Assembly: GCA_964242115.1 (NCBI GenBank)
Contig: CAXSZX010000001.1
Coordinates: 558,001-622,000, forward strand
Direction of reading: 5' to 3'
Source: BOG-908 sp964242115
GTDB taxonomy: Bacteria > Pseudomonadota > Alphaproteobacteria > Acetobacterales > Acetobacteraceae
Length of the DNA stretch: 64,000 nucleotides
Position numbers and translations under genes: made by a program. Under the pieces are notes generated by a model, which was not told where the DNA came from, made no database searches, and was given only the letters and a program-made list of their open reading frames with translations. Below are positions 35,294 through 43,516 of the stretch, piece after piece (position 1 is the stretch's first letter; the number at the start of each line of letters is the position of its first letter).

Positions 35294-36655
35294 CTAGAAC
35301 GTCCCCAGCAACGGCCTCACCTTGACCATCATCTCCTCATACTCCGCTGCCGGATCGCTATCGGCAACAATCCCGCCCCCCGCGTTCACACGCACCTCGT
35401 CCGGCGTCACGCAAGCCGTCCTGATCGCGATCGAGGCGTCCATCGCCCCGTCCCACCCCATCCACAGCACCGACCCGCAATACGGCCCGCGCGCCGCCCC
35501 TTCCAGCTCCGCAATCACCTGCATGGCCCGTATCTTCGGCGCCCCGGTCACCGAGCCGCCGGGGAAGGCCGCTCGCAGCAGGTCGGCAGCCGAGGCGCCG
35601 TCCCGCAATCGCGCACGCACCGAGGAGACCAGATGGTGCACGCTGGCGAAGCTCTCCGCCGCGGCGAGCTCCGGCACGCACACGCTGCCGAACGCGGCCA
35701 CGCGGGAGACGTCGTTTCGCAGCAGGTCGACGATCATCAGGTTCTCCGCCCGGTCCTTGGGGCTCGCCAGCAGCTCGGCCAGCAGGGCTGCGTCGGTGGC
35801 AGGGTCGGCGTGGCGCGGGCGGGTGCCCTTGATCGGCCGCGCCTCAATGCCGCCGCCGGCGTCCAGCCGCACCAGACGCTCCGGCGAGACGCTGGCGACG
35901 GCGCAGCCCGGGCCGGCGGCGACGTAGGCGCTGAACGGCGCGGGGTTGGCGTGGCGCAGCGCGAGGTAGATGTCGGCGGCGGCGAGCCCGGGCGGCCGGG
36001 CGGCGCTGAACGCGGCGGTGATGTTGGCCTGGTAGACGTCGCCGGCTTCGATGTAGGCGATCGCGCGGGCCACCCTGGCCTCGTGCAGCGCGCGTGGCGT
36101 CTCCGCCTGCCACGCCAGGCGCACCCGCGGCGGCACGCGTGGGCGGGCGTCAGCAAGGCGTGCCAGCACGGCGTCTGCCCGGCGCCGCGCCCGGGCCGCA
36201 GCTGCCGCACTCTGTTCCGGCAGGCCGGATGAGATCAGCCAGCCGGACCCATCGGTGCGGTCCCACGCCAGGACCAGGTCGTAGAGGCCGATGCTGAACG
36301 CCGGCATGCCCGCCGGGCCGGGAAGCGCGGGCACGCCGGCCAGCGCCGCGCCGGCCTCGTAGCCGATGAAGCCCACTGCACCGCCGGCGAACGGTGCGGG
36401 TCCGCGTGCGACCGCGCCGCCGAAGCGCCGCATGGCCTGCGCCAACCCGTCGAACGGGTCGCCTTCGATCAGCGCGAACGGCTCGATAGCCAGGTAGCTC
36501 CAGCGGCTGCGCTCGCCCAACGGTCCGTTGCTGTCCAGCCAGGCCACGTGCGGCTCGTCCGCCCAGCAGGCAAAGGCGGCCTCCGGCGTGGCTTCCACCG
36601 GGACCACGAGGCACGGGCCCGCCGCCGCGCCCGCGCCTGGCAGCGTGTCAGGCAC
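35294..36655 (-). CDS. pabB: Aminodeoxychorismate synthase component I
   Basis: A chorismate-binding enzyme of about 453 residues that converts chorismate to aminodeoxychorismate for folate synthesis. The conserved C-terminal half shows ARPIKGTRPRHADPATDA, SPKDRAENLMIVDLLRNDVSRV, FPGGSVTGAPKIRAMQVI, YCGSVLWMGWDGAMDASIAIRT and GGGIVADSDPAAEYEEMM. The PIKGT lysine marks PabB rather than plain anthranilate synthase. The N-terminal part has WLDSNGPLGERSRWSYLAIEPF. I take the GTG at 36655, which overlaps the sco stop by 8 bp, because residues further upstream are out-of-frame sco sequence. Translational coupling to sco is likely. No pabA or pabC is seen next to it. Confidence 0.9.
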   Translation of the reverse strand: MPDTLPGAGAAAGPCLVVPVEATPEAAFACWADEPHVAWLDSNGPLGERSRWSYLAIEPFALIEGDPFDGLAQAMRRFGGAVARGPAPFAGGAVGFIGYEAGAALAGVPALPGPAGMPAFSIGLYDLVLAWDRTDGSGWLISSGLPEQSAAAAARARRRADAVLARLADARPRVPPRVRLAWQAETPRALHEARVARAIAYIEAGDVYQANITAAFSAARPPGLAAADIYLALRHANPAPFSAYVAAGPGCAVASVSPERLVRLDAGGGIEARPIKGTRPRHADPATDAALLAELLASPKDRAENLMIVDLLRNDVSRVAAFGSVCVPELAAAESFASVHHLVSSVRARLRDGASAADLLRAAFPGGSVTGAPKIRAMQVIAELEGAARGPYCGSVLWMGWDGAMDASIAIRTACVTPDEVRVNAGGGIVADSDPAAEYEEMMVKVRPLLGTF

Positions 36656-37253
36656 CCATGGCTTCCAGCCGGTGCGCCATCTCTGCCGGCGCCAGGCTGT
36701 CGTCCAGCAGGCCCACGTAGCGGCCATCCGGGCCCATCACGTAGATGATGGAGCTGTGGTCCATCGCGTAGTCGCCGCCGCGTAGTTCGTGGCGCTGGGC
36801 GTAGACGTGGAACGCCGCCTCCACCGGCGCCAGCGCCGCCTGCGTGCCGGTCAGGCCCACGAACTCCGGGCCGAAGGCGCGTGCGTAGTCGCCCACCACG
36901 GCCGGCGTGTCGCGCGCCGGGTCCACGGTGACGAACAGAACGCGCGTCCTGGCGCGGGTGGCGGCGGGAAGCTTGTCCAGCATGGCGGCCAGGTTGCTCA
37001 GCGTGGTGGGGCAGGCGTCCGGACAGTGCGTGTAGCCGAAATACATCAGCCGCCAATCGCCGTCGTAGCTGGCCTGGGTGACCTTTTGGCCGGCGCCGTC
37101 GGTCAGCGCGAACGGTCCGCCGAGCTGCGGCGCGCCCTGCTGGGTGGAGTCCTGCTGCGAGGCAAGGCCGCGCCAGCGCTGAACTGCCACGCCGGTGCAC
37201 AGTGCCGCCGCCACGCCGAGTGCCGCCACAGCGGGGAGAAGTCGCCGATCCAT
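36648..37253 (-). CDS. SCO1/SenC family copper protein
   Basis: A 201-residue membrane-anchored thioredoxin-fold protein for copper delivery to the CuA site of cytochrome c oxidase. One N-terminal helix (LLPAVAALGVAAALCTGVAV) precedes FALTDGAGQKVTQASYDG, the copper-binding YFGYTHCPDACPTTL (CxxxC), FVTVDPARDTP, and DHSSIIYVMGPDGRYVG, whose His is the third ligand. It lies 4 bp after the PCu(A)C gene and overlaps pabB, so the three form one minus-strand operon. The copper-protein pair is a common arrangement; pabB is an unusual partner. Confidence 0.9.
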   Translation of the reverse strand: MDRRLLPAVAALGVAAALCTGVAVQRWRGLASQQDSTQQGAPQLGGPFALTDGAGQKVTQASYDGDWRLMYFGYTHCPDACPTTLSNLAAMLDKLPAATRARTRVLFVTVDPARDTPAVVGDYARAFGPEFVGLTGTQAALAPVEAAFHVYAQRHELRGGDYAMDHSSIIYVMGPDGRYVGLLDDSLAPAEMAHRLEAMGA

Positions 37254-37257
37254 GCGC

Positions 37258-37800
37258 CTAACCCGGCGGCGGCGCGGCGCCGAGCTTCTGCACCGGCGCC
37301 GTCACGTGCACCACGCCGGCACGGGTGAAGGTGAGGTCCAGCCTGACCTGGTCGCCGGCCTTGAGCGGGTGTTTCAGGCCCATCAGCATCACGTGGTCGC
37401 CGCCGGGTGCGAAGCGCACGGTGCCGCCGGGCGGGATGGTCAGGCTGCCCATGTCCGCCATTCCGGCCATCGCACCCTGGTGGGTTACCTGGTGCAGCAT
37501 CGCTGCAGCAGCGTCCGGGCTGGAGGCGCCGGTCAGCGTGTCGCCGGCCGGCGCGGTGATCGAGAGGTAGACCACCCCGGAATCCTGGTGCGGCGCGGTG
37601 GCGCGCGACCACGCCCGGCTCACCAGCACCGGCTGGGCCGCGTGGCCGTCCGTGCGCGCGGCGGCTACGTCCGAGGACATCGCCTGCGATGGCTGGGCGG
37701 CTGCCGCCGCGGCGCGCAGATCCGGCAGCACCAGCAACGCGCATGCAGTTGCAACCAACCAGGGTAGTTTGCGCAGCCCGGCTCTCGCGCTAGGAGACAT
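37258..37800 (-). CDS. Periplasmic copper chaperone PCu(A)C family
   Basis: A 180-residue exported protein. The signal peptide is KLPWLVATACALLVLPDLRAAAA. The DUF461/PCuAC domain has SRAWSRATAPHQDSGVVYLSI and the copper-site residues in MLHQVTHQGAMAGMADMGSLTIPPGG and GGDHVMLMGLKHPL, fitting the H(M)x10Mx21HxM pattern. It hands Cu(I) to cytochrome oxidase together with SCO. I prefer the ATG at 37800, with GAGGAT upstream, over a longer start with no leader function. It is transcribed divergently from the large FAAL-like gene with only 83 bp between. Confidence 0.9.
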   Translation of the reverse strand: MSPSARAGLRKLPWLVATACALLVLPDLRAAAAAAQPSQAMSSDVAAARTDGHAAQPVLVSRAWSRATAPHQDSGVVYLSITAPAGDTLTGASSPDAAAAMLHQVTHQGAMAGMADMGSLTIPPGGTVRFAPGGDHVMLMGLKHPLKAGDQVRLDLTFTRAGVVHVTAPVQKLGAAPPPG

Positions 37801-37883
37801 GCCGACATCCTCGTCCAGCGCGCCATCCATCATGGCGCATGGATCATGTATGGTGTAGCCGAGCGTTGCCAGGAAGCCGTCCC

Positions 37884-40800
37884 ATGATCCGCAGCGACGC
37901 GTTGCCAGACTTCGTCTTTGTTGCCGCCGACGGGTCCGAGCAGACCCTCCGCCTGTCCGGCGAGGCAGCGCGCATCCGCGCCATAGCCGGCAGGGTGGCC
38001 GAAGCCGTGCCGCAAGGCGCGCCGGTGGGTCTGATGTTCCCGTCGGGCCCAGAGCTGGTGGTCGTCTGGCTCGGCTGCGTTCTGGCCGGCGCCCAGCCGC
38101 TGGTGATGCAGTATCCCACCCGCAAGCAGACGCGCCTGTATTGGGAGACGTCGATCTCCCACGCCGTGCAGGCTACCGGGCTCGCCCTGGCGCTGTGCGA
38201 CCGGGCCAGCGCCGAAGCAGGGCTGGGCCGCTTCGTGCAGGTGCTCGAGCTGTTCGCCGAAGGTCTGCCGGCGGAGGCGCCTGGCCCACAGGCCGCTACC
38301 CCTACCGGCCTGCCGACAGCCTTCGCCGGGCTTCCGGCCGCCTCGCCCGGCGGCAAACAGGCCGGCGCGCCTGCAGACCCCTTCGAGGTGGCCGACTTCG
38401 CCATCCTGCAGATGTCGTCCGGCACCACCGGCCACCGCAAGGCGATGCGCTTTTCCGCGGCTGACCTGCGCCGGCACGCCCATGACTTCAACCAGGTGCT
38501 GGGGCTGACCGCGGCCGACCGCATCGTCAGCTGGCTGCCGCTATACCACGACATGGGCTACGTCGCCTGCTTCGTCATGCCGCTGCTGCTGGGCGTAAGC
38601 GTGGTGATGATGGACCCGGTCGCCTGGGTGCAGACGCCCGGCCTGCTCACCGAGGCCATCGCGCGGCACGCCGGCACCATCTGCTACATGCCGAATTTCG
38701 GCTTCGAGGTGATGGCGCGCGAGCCGGCGCGGTCCACGCCCTCAATGCGGCTGTGGGTGAGCTGCTCCGAGCCGGTCTCGCCGGCCACCGCCCGCCGCTT
38801 CGTGGCGCATCTGGGCCTGCAACCGGCGCAGTTCGCCGCCTGCTACGCAATGGCGGAGAACGTGTTCGCCGTCAGCCTGGCGCGCGGCGTCGACACGCGC
38901 GTGGTGGACGGCACCGAGGTGGTCTCCTGCGGCACGCCGATCCCCGGCGTCGAGGTCAAGTGCGTGGACGGCGAGCTGTGGGTGCGCAGCCCCACCGGCA
39001 TCGCTGGCTACCTGAACGGCCCCGACATAAGCGACGCCGACGGCTTCTACCCCACCGGCGACCTGGGCGAGCTGCACGACGGCGCGCTGTACGTCACAGG
39101 CCGCCGCGGCGACCTGCTGATCCAGGCCGGCCGCAAGTTCATGCTGTCCGACATCGACCTGGCGCTGAACCGGCTCTACCCGGAGGTGCGCGGGCGTGCG
39201 GCCGCACTCGCCCGCGCCGACGCCAAGCTCGGCACCCAGGTGGCCGCCGTGCTGATCGAGGCGGACGACTTCTTCACCCGCACCGACCAGGACGCCATCG
39301 CCGAGGCGCTGCGGGCGGAAATCGGGCTCGACCAGATCGAGGTGGCCTTCGTGCCGCCGCGTTTCCTGACCAAGACCTCGTCCGGCAAGATCGCCCGCAA
39401 ACTGTCCGGCGCGCACTGGCAGGCGGTGCTGGACCAGCGCGGGGCGATGCCGGGTGCGACCGACCCGGTGGGCGAACTGCGCGCCGCCTTTCCGCGCCTG
39501 CCGCGCGACGAAGCGGTGGGCAGCGTGCTGGACTCGCTCTCGCTGACCGTGCTGCGCCTGATCCTGTCCGGCGCCGGCGTGGCCTACGACCCGGCGCAGA
39601 CGCTCGCCGGCATCGAGGCGGCGCTGGCCGACGCGGCACCGGCGGCGGCCACGGCGGAGACCGGCCTGCGCATCGTCTCGCTGGCCGACCGGCACACCAT
39701 CACGCTCACCGCCGAGCACCACCTCGACGCGCTTGGCGCGCGGCTGGGCTGCCGGGTGACGCTGGAGCACGTCTGCCTGCCGCCCTCGCCGGTGCTGCTG
39801 TCCGACCTCATCTTCGCCGACTACTTCGCCCCTCGGCTGGACCCGGCGCTGATGACCGCCGTGCAGTCCGCCCTGGCGCGGCTGCGCGGCGCCAGCGTCA
39901 TCCTGACCGACGACGTGGCCGAGCTGCGCATCCCGCCCAACCAGGCCTACGGCGTGCTGTCGCACAACCTCGAGCGTGACCCACGCAGCGACCTGATCGC
40001 CGTGCGCTGGCAGAGCTACCCGCGCCTGCACCACATGCTGCCCACCAGCTTCGTCAGCGGCCGCGACCTGCCGCTGGAAAACCGGGCGCTGACCTTGCGC
40101 CAGCTCGCGCAATACCTCGGCAAGCCGCTGTTCCGCATCACTACCTTTCCGGGCCTCTCCACCTACACCGAGGGCTGGGAATACCGCGCGCTGCCTGGCG
40201 CCGCCGAGACGCCGGACCAGCCGGGGCTGGTGGACCCTGGCCGCATGCTGGCCGCCCTCGCCGACTGGATGGCGGCGCTGCCATCCCCGCCCGAGCGGGT
40301 GCGCCTGACTGCGGGCCCGGCGCTGGAGATGAACGACCTCGGACATTTCTGCTCTCACTTCGCCTACCAGGCGCATGTGGACCGCATCCTCGCCGCGCAT
40401 GACAGTTTCTGCCTGGCCGGGCAGGACTCATCTCTCGCCTACGTGGACCGCGTGCTGTCCGCGTCCGGCAAAAGCTTCGTGCGGGTGCCCAGCTACGCGC
40501 CCGAGATACTGTCCACCGCCGACAGCTTCGACTGCCTGTTGCTGTGCGGCGCCTGGGGCGACGCGCCGGCCGGGGTGAAGGCCGCCTCGCTGATGTTTCC
40601 CTTCCACGGCGCCCCCAGCACCTTCAACATCGACGACCCCGAGCAGGCTGCGCTGGTGTTCAAGCGCAACTCCCGCCATGACCCGCCGTCCGGCAGCGAC
40701 TGGTTCCACAGCTTCCCGCTCAGCCGCGACTGGTCGCTGGACGCCTGGGCGGAAGACCGCAGGGCGGGCGCGGGGGCCAGGGCGCCGTTGTCGCAGGCTT

Positions 40801-41087
40801 CCGAGGAGGACCTGCTGGCGCTCAGCAAGGCAGCCCGGGCGGACGGCGAGCTGGCCGAAGCGCGCGTGCTAGCCGAACGCGCGGTCGCCGAACGCCCCAG
40901 ACGCGCCACCGGCTACCGGCTGCTGTCGGCAATTGCCTCGGACATGGACGACACGGTGCTGCTCGAAGACGTGCTGCGGCGGGCGCGGGCACACCTTGCC
41001 CCGGCCGACGAGACGGTGGCGGCGATCGCTGAGCGGCTGGAGCGGCGGCAGAGAGCGCAGCGTCGGACGGTTCGGGTGCGGCAGTAA
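37884..41087 (+). CDS. Fatty-acyl-AMP ligase-like / carrier / unknown-domain fusion (1067 aa)
   Basis: The N-terminal 530 residues are an adenylate-forming ligase resembling FAAL enzymes: MSSGTTGHRKAMRF (P-loop), LPLYHDMGYVACFVMPLL, YPTGDLGEL and TKTSSGKIARKLS (A10 Lys). Residues 530-590 look like a phosphopantetheine carrier (SVLDSLSLTVLRLIL, Ser near 551). About 390 residues then follow that I cannot assign, with EMNDLGHFCSHFAYQAHVDRIL and SFDCLLLCGAWGDAPAG. The last 80 residues look like TPR helices. FAAL plus carrier would activate and load an acyl chain. There is no ketosynthase, condensation domain or phosphopantetheinyl transferase nearby. AGGAAG precedes the ATG. Confidence 0.8.
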   Translation: MIRSDALPDFVFVAADGSEQTLRLSGEAARIRAIAGRVAEAVPQGAPVGLMFPSGPELVVVWLGCVLAGAQPLVMQYPTRKQTRLYWETSISHAVQATGLALALCDRASAEAGLGRFVQVLELFAEGLPAEAPGPQAATPTGLPTAFAGLPAASPGGKQAGAPADPFEVADFAILQMSSGTTGHRKAMRFSAADLRRHAHDFNQVLGLTAADRIVSWLPLYHDMGYVACFVMPLLLGVSVVMMDPVAWVQTPGLLTEAIARHAGTICYMPNFGFEVMAREPARSTPSMRLWVSCSEPVSPATARRFVAHLGLQPAQFAACYAMAENVFAVSLARGVDTRVVDGTEVVSCGTPIPGVEVKCVDGELWVRSPTGIAGYLNGPDISDADGFYPTGDLGELHDGALYVTGRRGDLLIQAGRKFMLSDIDLALNRLYPEVRGRAAALARADAKLGTQVAAVLIEADDFFTRTDQDAIAEALRAEIGLDQIEVAFVPPRFLTKTSSGKIARKLSGAHWQAVLDQRGAMPGATDPVGELRAAFPRLPRDEAVGSVLDSLSLTVLRLILSGAGVAYDPAQTLAGIEAALADAAPAAATAETGLRIVSLADRHTITLTAEHHLDALGARLGCRVTLEHVCLPPSPVLLSDLIFADYFAPRLDPALMTAVQSALARLRGASVILTDDVAELRIPPNQAYGVLSHNLERDPRSDLIAVRWQSYPRLHHMLPTSFVSGRDLPLENRALTLRQLAQYLGKPLFRITTFPGLSTYTEGWEYRALPGAAETPDQPGLVDPGRMLAALADWMAALPSPPERVRLTAGPALEMNDLGHFCSHFAYQAHVDRILAAHDSFCLAGQDSSLAYVDRVLSASGKSFVRVPSYAPEILSTADSFDCLLLCGAWGDAPAGVKAASLMFPFHGAPSTFNIDDPEQAALVFKRNSRHDPPSGSDWFHSFPLSRDWSLDAWAEDRRAGAGARAPLSQASEEDLLALSKAARADGELAEARVLAERAVAERPRRATGYRLLSAIASDMDDTVLLEDVLRRARAHLAPADETVAAIAERLERRQRAQRRTVRVRQ

Positions 41088-41091
41088 GGCT

Positions 41092-41134
41092 AGGCAAGCG
41101 CTTCTTTTAAGAGAAAGAGAAGCAAAAAGCTTTG
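41092..41134. repeat. PHE single arm, degenerate (copy 20)
   Basis: GGCAAGCGCTTCTTTTAAGAG and GAAGCAAAAAGCTTTG match one PHE arm with changes. It lies right after the FAAL-fusion stop. Confidence 0.5.
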
Positions 41135-41224
41135 TTGCGGCTGGGTCGGCTAGCGCGTACGTGCGACTAATAACTCACGTTGTGGCTTGCCTGCGCAGCA
41201 TCCCTAAAGTTGCTGTGACAGACG

Positions 41225-41357
41225 AGGCAAGCGGTTCTTTTTTGAAAAAAGAACCAAAAAACTTTTGCTCTCATGGGCGCGCGTTGCAGAACCTTCGCGA
41301 CAGCAGGACCAAAAGTTTTTTGCTGCTTTTTTTCAAAAAAGCAGGCCTTGCTTTCTT
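41225..41357 (+). repeat. PHE copy 21 (complete)
   Basis: GCGGTTC arm left, GGCCTTGC arm right with GCTGC/GCAGG stem variant, centre GCAGAACCTTCGCGACAGCAGGACC. It lies in the convergent gap before the CoA transferase. Its centre is the reverse complement of copies 8 and 13. Confidence 0.85.
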
Positions 41358-41430
41358 CCTGGAATCTAAAGTCGAAACGTAGGATCGAGGGCTTAACAGC
41401 GCATTTCTCGAATTCTGATAAAACCGGCGA

Positions 41431-41471
41431 AAACTTCTGGTTTTTTCAGATACAGAACCGCTTGCCTTGCT
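41431..41471. repeat. PHE single arm, degenerate
   Basis: AACTTCTGGTTTTTTCAGATACAG then AACCGCTTGCCTTGC: an eroded GTTC arm about 75 bp from copy 21, possibly left over from a second insertion in the same gap. Apart from these PHE pieces the gap from 41088 to 41525 shows no gene. Confidence 0.45.
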
Positions 41472-41525
41472 TGTCAGCGGTCAGAACCTCGGGTCGGCCG
41501 GTGTGGGAAAGCTCGAGACGTCCTA

Positions 41526-42734
41526 TCAAGTCCCGTTCGGATCATGCCGCGGCGGAGTTTCGGCTTCTTTTTCAGGCAAGAGCGCTTCTTCCGTATGCTC
41601 TCCCAACATCGGCGGCGGCAATCGATACGTCACCGGCGTGGCCGACATCCGGATCGGGTTGGCGACCAGTGCCAGCTCAGCACCGCTGCCGTGCGTCATG
41701 GAAATCCGCATTTCGCGAGCCTGCACCTGCGGGTCTGCGAACACGTCGGCCAGCGTGTTGATCGGCCCGCACGGCACGCCGGCGCCTTCCAGCAGCGCGA
41801 TCCAGTCCGCCGTGCTGCGCGTGCGCGTCACCGATGCCAGCGCCGTAACCAGCGCTGCGCGGTTGGCCACGCGCGCCGCGTTGGTGGCGTAACGCGCATC
41901 GGCCGCCCAGCCCGGCTGCCCGCACGCCTGCGCCAGCCTGGCGAATTGGCCGTCGTTGCCCACGGCCAGGATCATGTATCCGTCCAAGGTCGGGAAGTCC
42001 TGGTAGGGCACGATGTTAGGGTGCGCGTTGCCCATCCGCGCGGGTGCCTGGCCGGAGACCAGGTAGTTCATCGTCTGGTTGGCCAGGCTGGCCACCTGCA
42101 CGTCCAGCAGGGCCAAGTCGATGTGCTGGCCCACGCCGGTGCGGTCGCGGTGGATCAGCGCCGCCATGATGGCGCTGGCGGCGTAGAGCCCGGTCAGCAC
42201 GTCTGTCAACGCCACGCCCACCTTCTGCGGGCCGCCGCCGGGCTCGCCGTCCGGCCGGCCGGTGACGCTCATCAGCCCGCCCATCCCCTGCATCAGAAAG
42301 TCGTAGCCGGCGCGCGCGGCGTAAGGGCCGGTCTGGCCGAAGCCGGTGATCGAACACGTGATCAGCCGCGGGTTCAACGCACTGAGGCTCGCATGGTCAA
42401 GGCCGTACTGCGCCAGGCCGCCAACCTTGAAGTTCTCGATCATCACGTCGCTGCCCACCGCCAGGCGGCGCACCGCCTCCTGGCCCTCGGCCTGGGTGAA
42501 GTCGATGGCTACGGAGCGCTTGTTGCGGTTGGCGCAAAGGAAGTAGGCCGCGTCGCCGGTGCCGGGCAGGTTGGGCGGTCCCCAGCTTCTGGTGTCGTCG
42601 CCGGTGCCAGGGCGCTCAACCTTGACCACGTCCGCGCCGAGGTCGCCCAGCAACTGGCTCGCCCAGGGGCCGGCGAGCACGCGGCTGAGGTCGAGGACGC
42701 GGATATGGGAGAGGGCGCCGGCCGGGTGTTCCAT
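41526..42734 (-). CDS. CaiB/BaiF (class III) CoA transferase
   Basis: A full-length 402-residue class III CoA transferase. Motifs are IRVLDLSRVLAGPWASQLLGDLGADVVKVERPG, NRNKRSVAIDFTQAEGQ, NPRLITCSITGFGQTGPYA, GYDFLMQGMGGLMSVTGRPDG and VALTDVLTGLYAASAIMAAL, which holds the catalytic Asp near residue 185. These enzymes move CoA between acids, for example formyl/oxalyl, succinyl or carnitine pairs. The specific acids cannot be read here, and no oxalyl-CoA decarboxylase or acyl-CoA dehydrogenase is adjacent. It ends in a convergent gap filled by PHE material. Confidence 0.9.
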   Translation of the reverse strand: MEHPAGALSHIRVLDLSRVLAGPWASQLLGDLGADVVKVERPGTGDDTRSWGPPNLPGTGDAAYFLCANRNKRSVAIDFTQAEGQEAVRRLAVGSDVMIENFKVGGLAQYGLDHASLSALNPRLITCSITGFGQTGPYAARAGYDFLMQGMGGLMSVTGRPDGEPGGGPQKVGVALTDVLTGLYAASAIMAALIHRDRTGVGQHIDLALLDVQVASLANQTMNYLVSGQAPARMGNAHPNIVPYQDFPTLDGYMILAVGNDGQFARLAQACGQPGWAADARYATNAARVANRAALVTALASVTRTRSTADWIALLEGAGVPCGPINTLADVFADPQVQAREMRISMTHGSGAELALVANPIRMSATPVTYRLPPPMLGEHTEEALLPEKEAETPPRHDPNGT

Positions 42735-42809
42735 GACGCTCAGGCCTTATACCAGCAGCCCGGAGGGCTGACTCTCCTGAAATCTGAGGGAGTGTTGATC
42801 GGCGGTCAG

Positions 42810-42943
42810 GAAGCAAGGCCTGCTTTTTTGAAAAAAAGCAGCAAAAAACTTTTGTCTATGCTGTCGCGGACTCTCCCGCAGCACTCGCCCTAGAAAACAA
42901 AAGTTTTTTGGTTCTTTTTTTCAAAAAAGAACTGCTTGCTTTC
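42810..42943 (-). repeat. PHE copy 22 (complete)
   Basis: GGCCTGC arm left and GCAGTTC arm right, both with perfect hairpins, closely matching copy 1. It lies between two minus-strand genes. Confidence 0.85.
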
Positions 42944-42973
42944 TTCTTCACCGGTCCAGGTTTCGAACCAATC

Positions 42974-43357
42974 TCAGGCGGCCACGTCCGCACCGGTGCG
43001 CACCGGCGCCAGGCCGGCCACCTCTTCGTCGGTGAAGACGCGGCTGCGCGTTAGGAAGCGCACGCCCTCCGGCGCCTCCAGCGAGAAGCCGCCGCCGCGG
43101 CCCGGCACCACGTCGATGGTGAGCTGAGTGTGCGCCCAGTATTCGAACTGTGCAGCGCCGATATAGACCGGCTGGCCTTCGATGCTGCCGAGGCGGATGT
43201 CCTGCGCGCCAACGCGGAACTCGGCGCGCGGGTAGCACATGGGCGTGCTGCCGTCGCAGCAGCCGCCGGACTGGTGGAACAGCAGGTCGCCGTGCTGGGC
43301 GCGCAGCTTGGAGATGACATCGGCGGCTGCTTCGGTGACTAGGACGCGTTCGGTCAT
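42974..43357 (-). CDS. DUF779 family protein
   Basis: A 127-residue cytosolic protein with the DUF779 pattern: LLFHQSGGCCDGSTPMCYPRAEF (conserved Cys-Cys-Asp-Gly), VYIGAAQFEYWAHTQLTIDVVPGRGGGFSLEAPEGVRFLTRSRVF. The function is unknown. In many bacteria the gene lies beside acetaldehyde or other aldehyde dehydrogenases, but no such gene is next to it here. The cysteines suggest metal or redox chemistry. The ATG at 43357 is preceded by a perfect GGAGG five bases upstream, which decides the start. Confidence 0.88.
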   Translation of the reverse strand: MTERVLVTEAAADVISKLRAQHGDLLFHQSGGCCDGSTPMCYPRAEFRVGAQDIRLGSIEGQPVYIGAAQFEYWAHTQLTIDVVPGRGGGFSLEAPEGVRFLTRSRVFTDEEVAGLAPVRTGADVAA

Positions 43358-43370
43358 GGTAGCCTCCAAA

Positions 43371-43504
43371 AGCAAGCAAGGCCTTCTTTTCTGAAGAAAA
43401 GAAGCAAAAGACTTTTGACTCCGCTGTCGCGCGCTCGCCGGAAAGGTCTCCGACAGGGAGCCAAAGTTTTTTGGTTCTTTTTTTTAAAAAAGAACCGCTT
43501 GCTT
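43371..43504 (-). repeat. PHE copy 23 (complete)
   Basis: GGCCTTC arm left, GCGGTTC arm right, centre CCGCTGTCGCGCGCTCGCCGGAAAGG, nearly identical to copy 11. It lies in the divergent gap between the DUF779 gene and the ABC transporter gene. Confidence 0.85.
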
Positions 43505-43516
43505 ATATCCTTGCCT

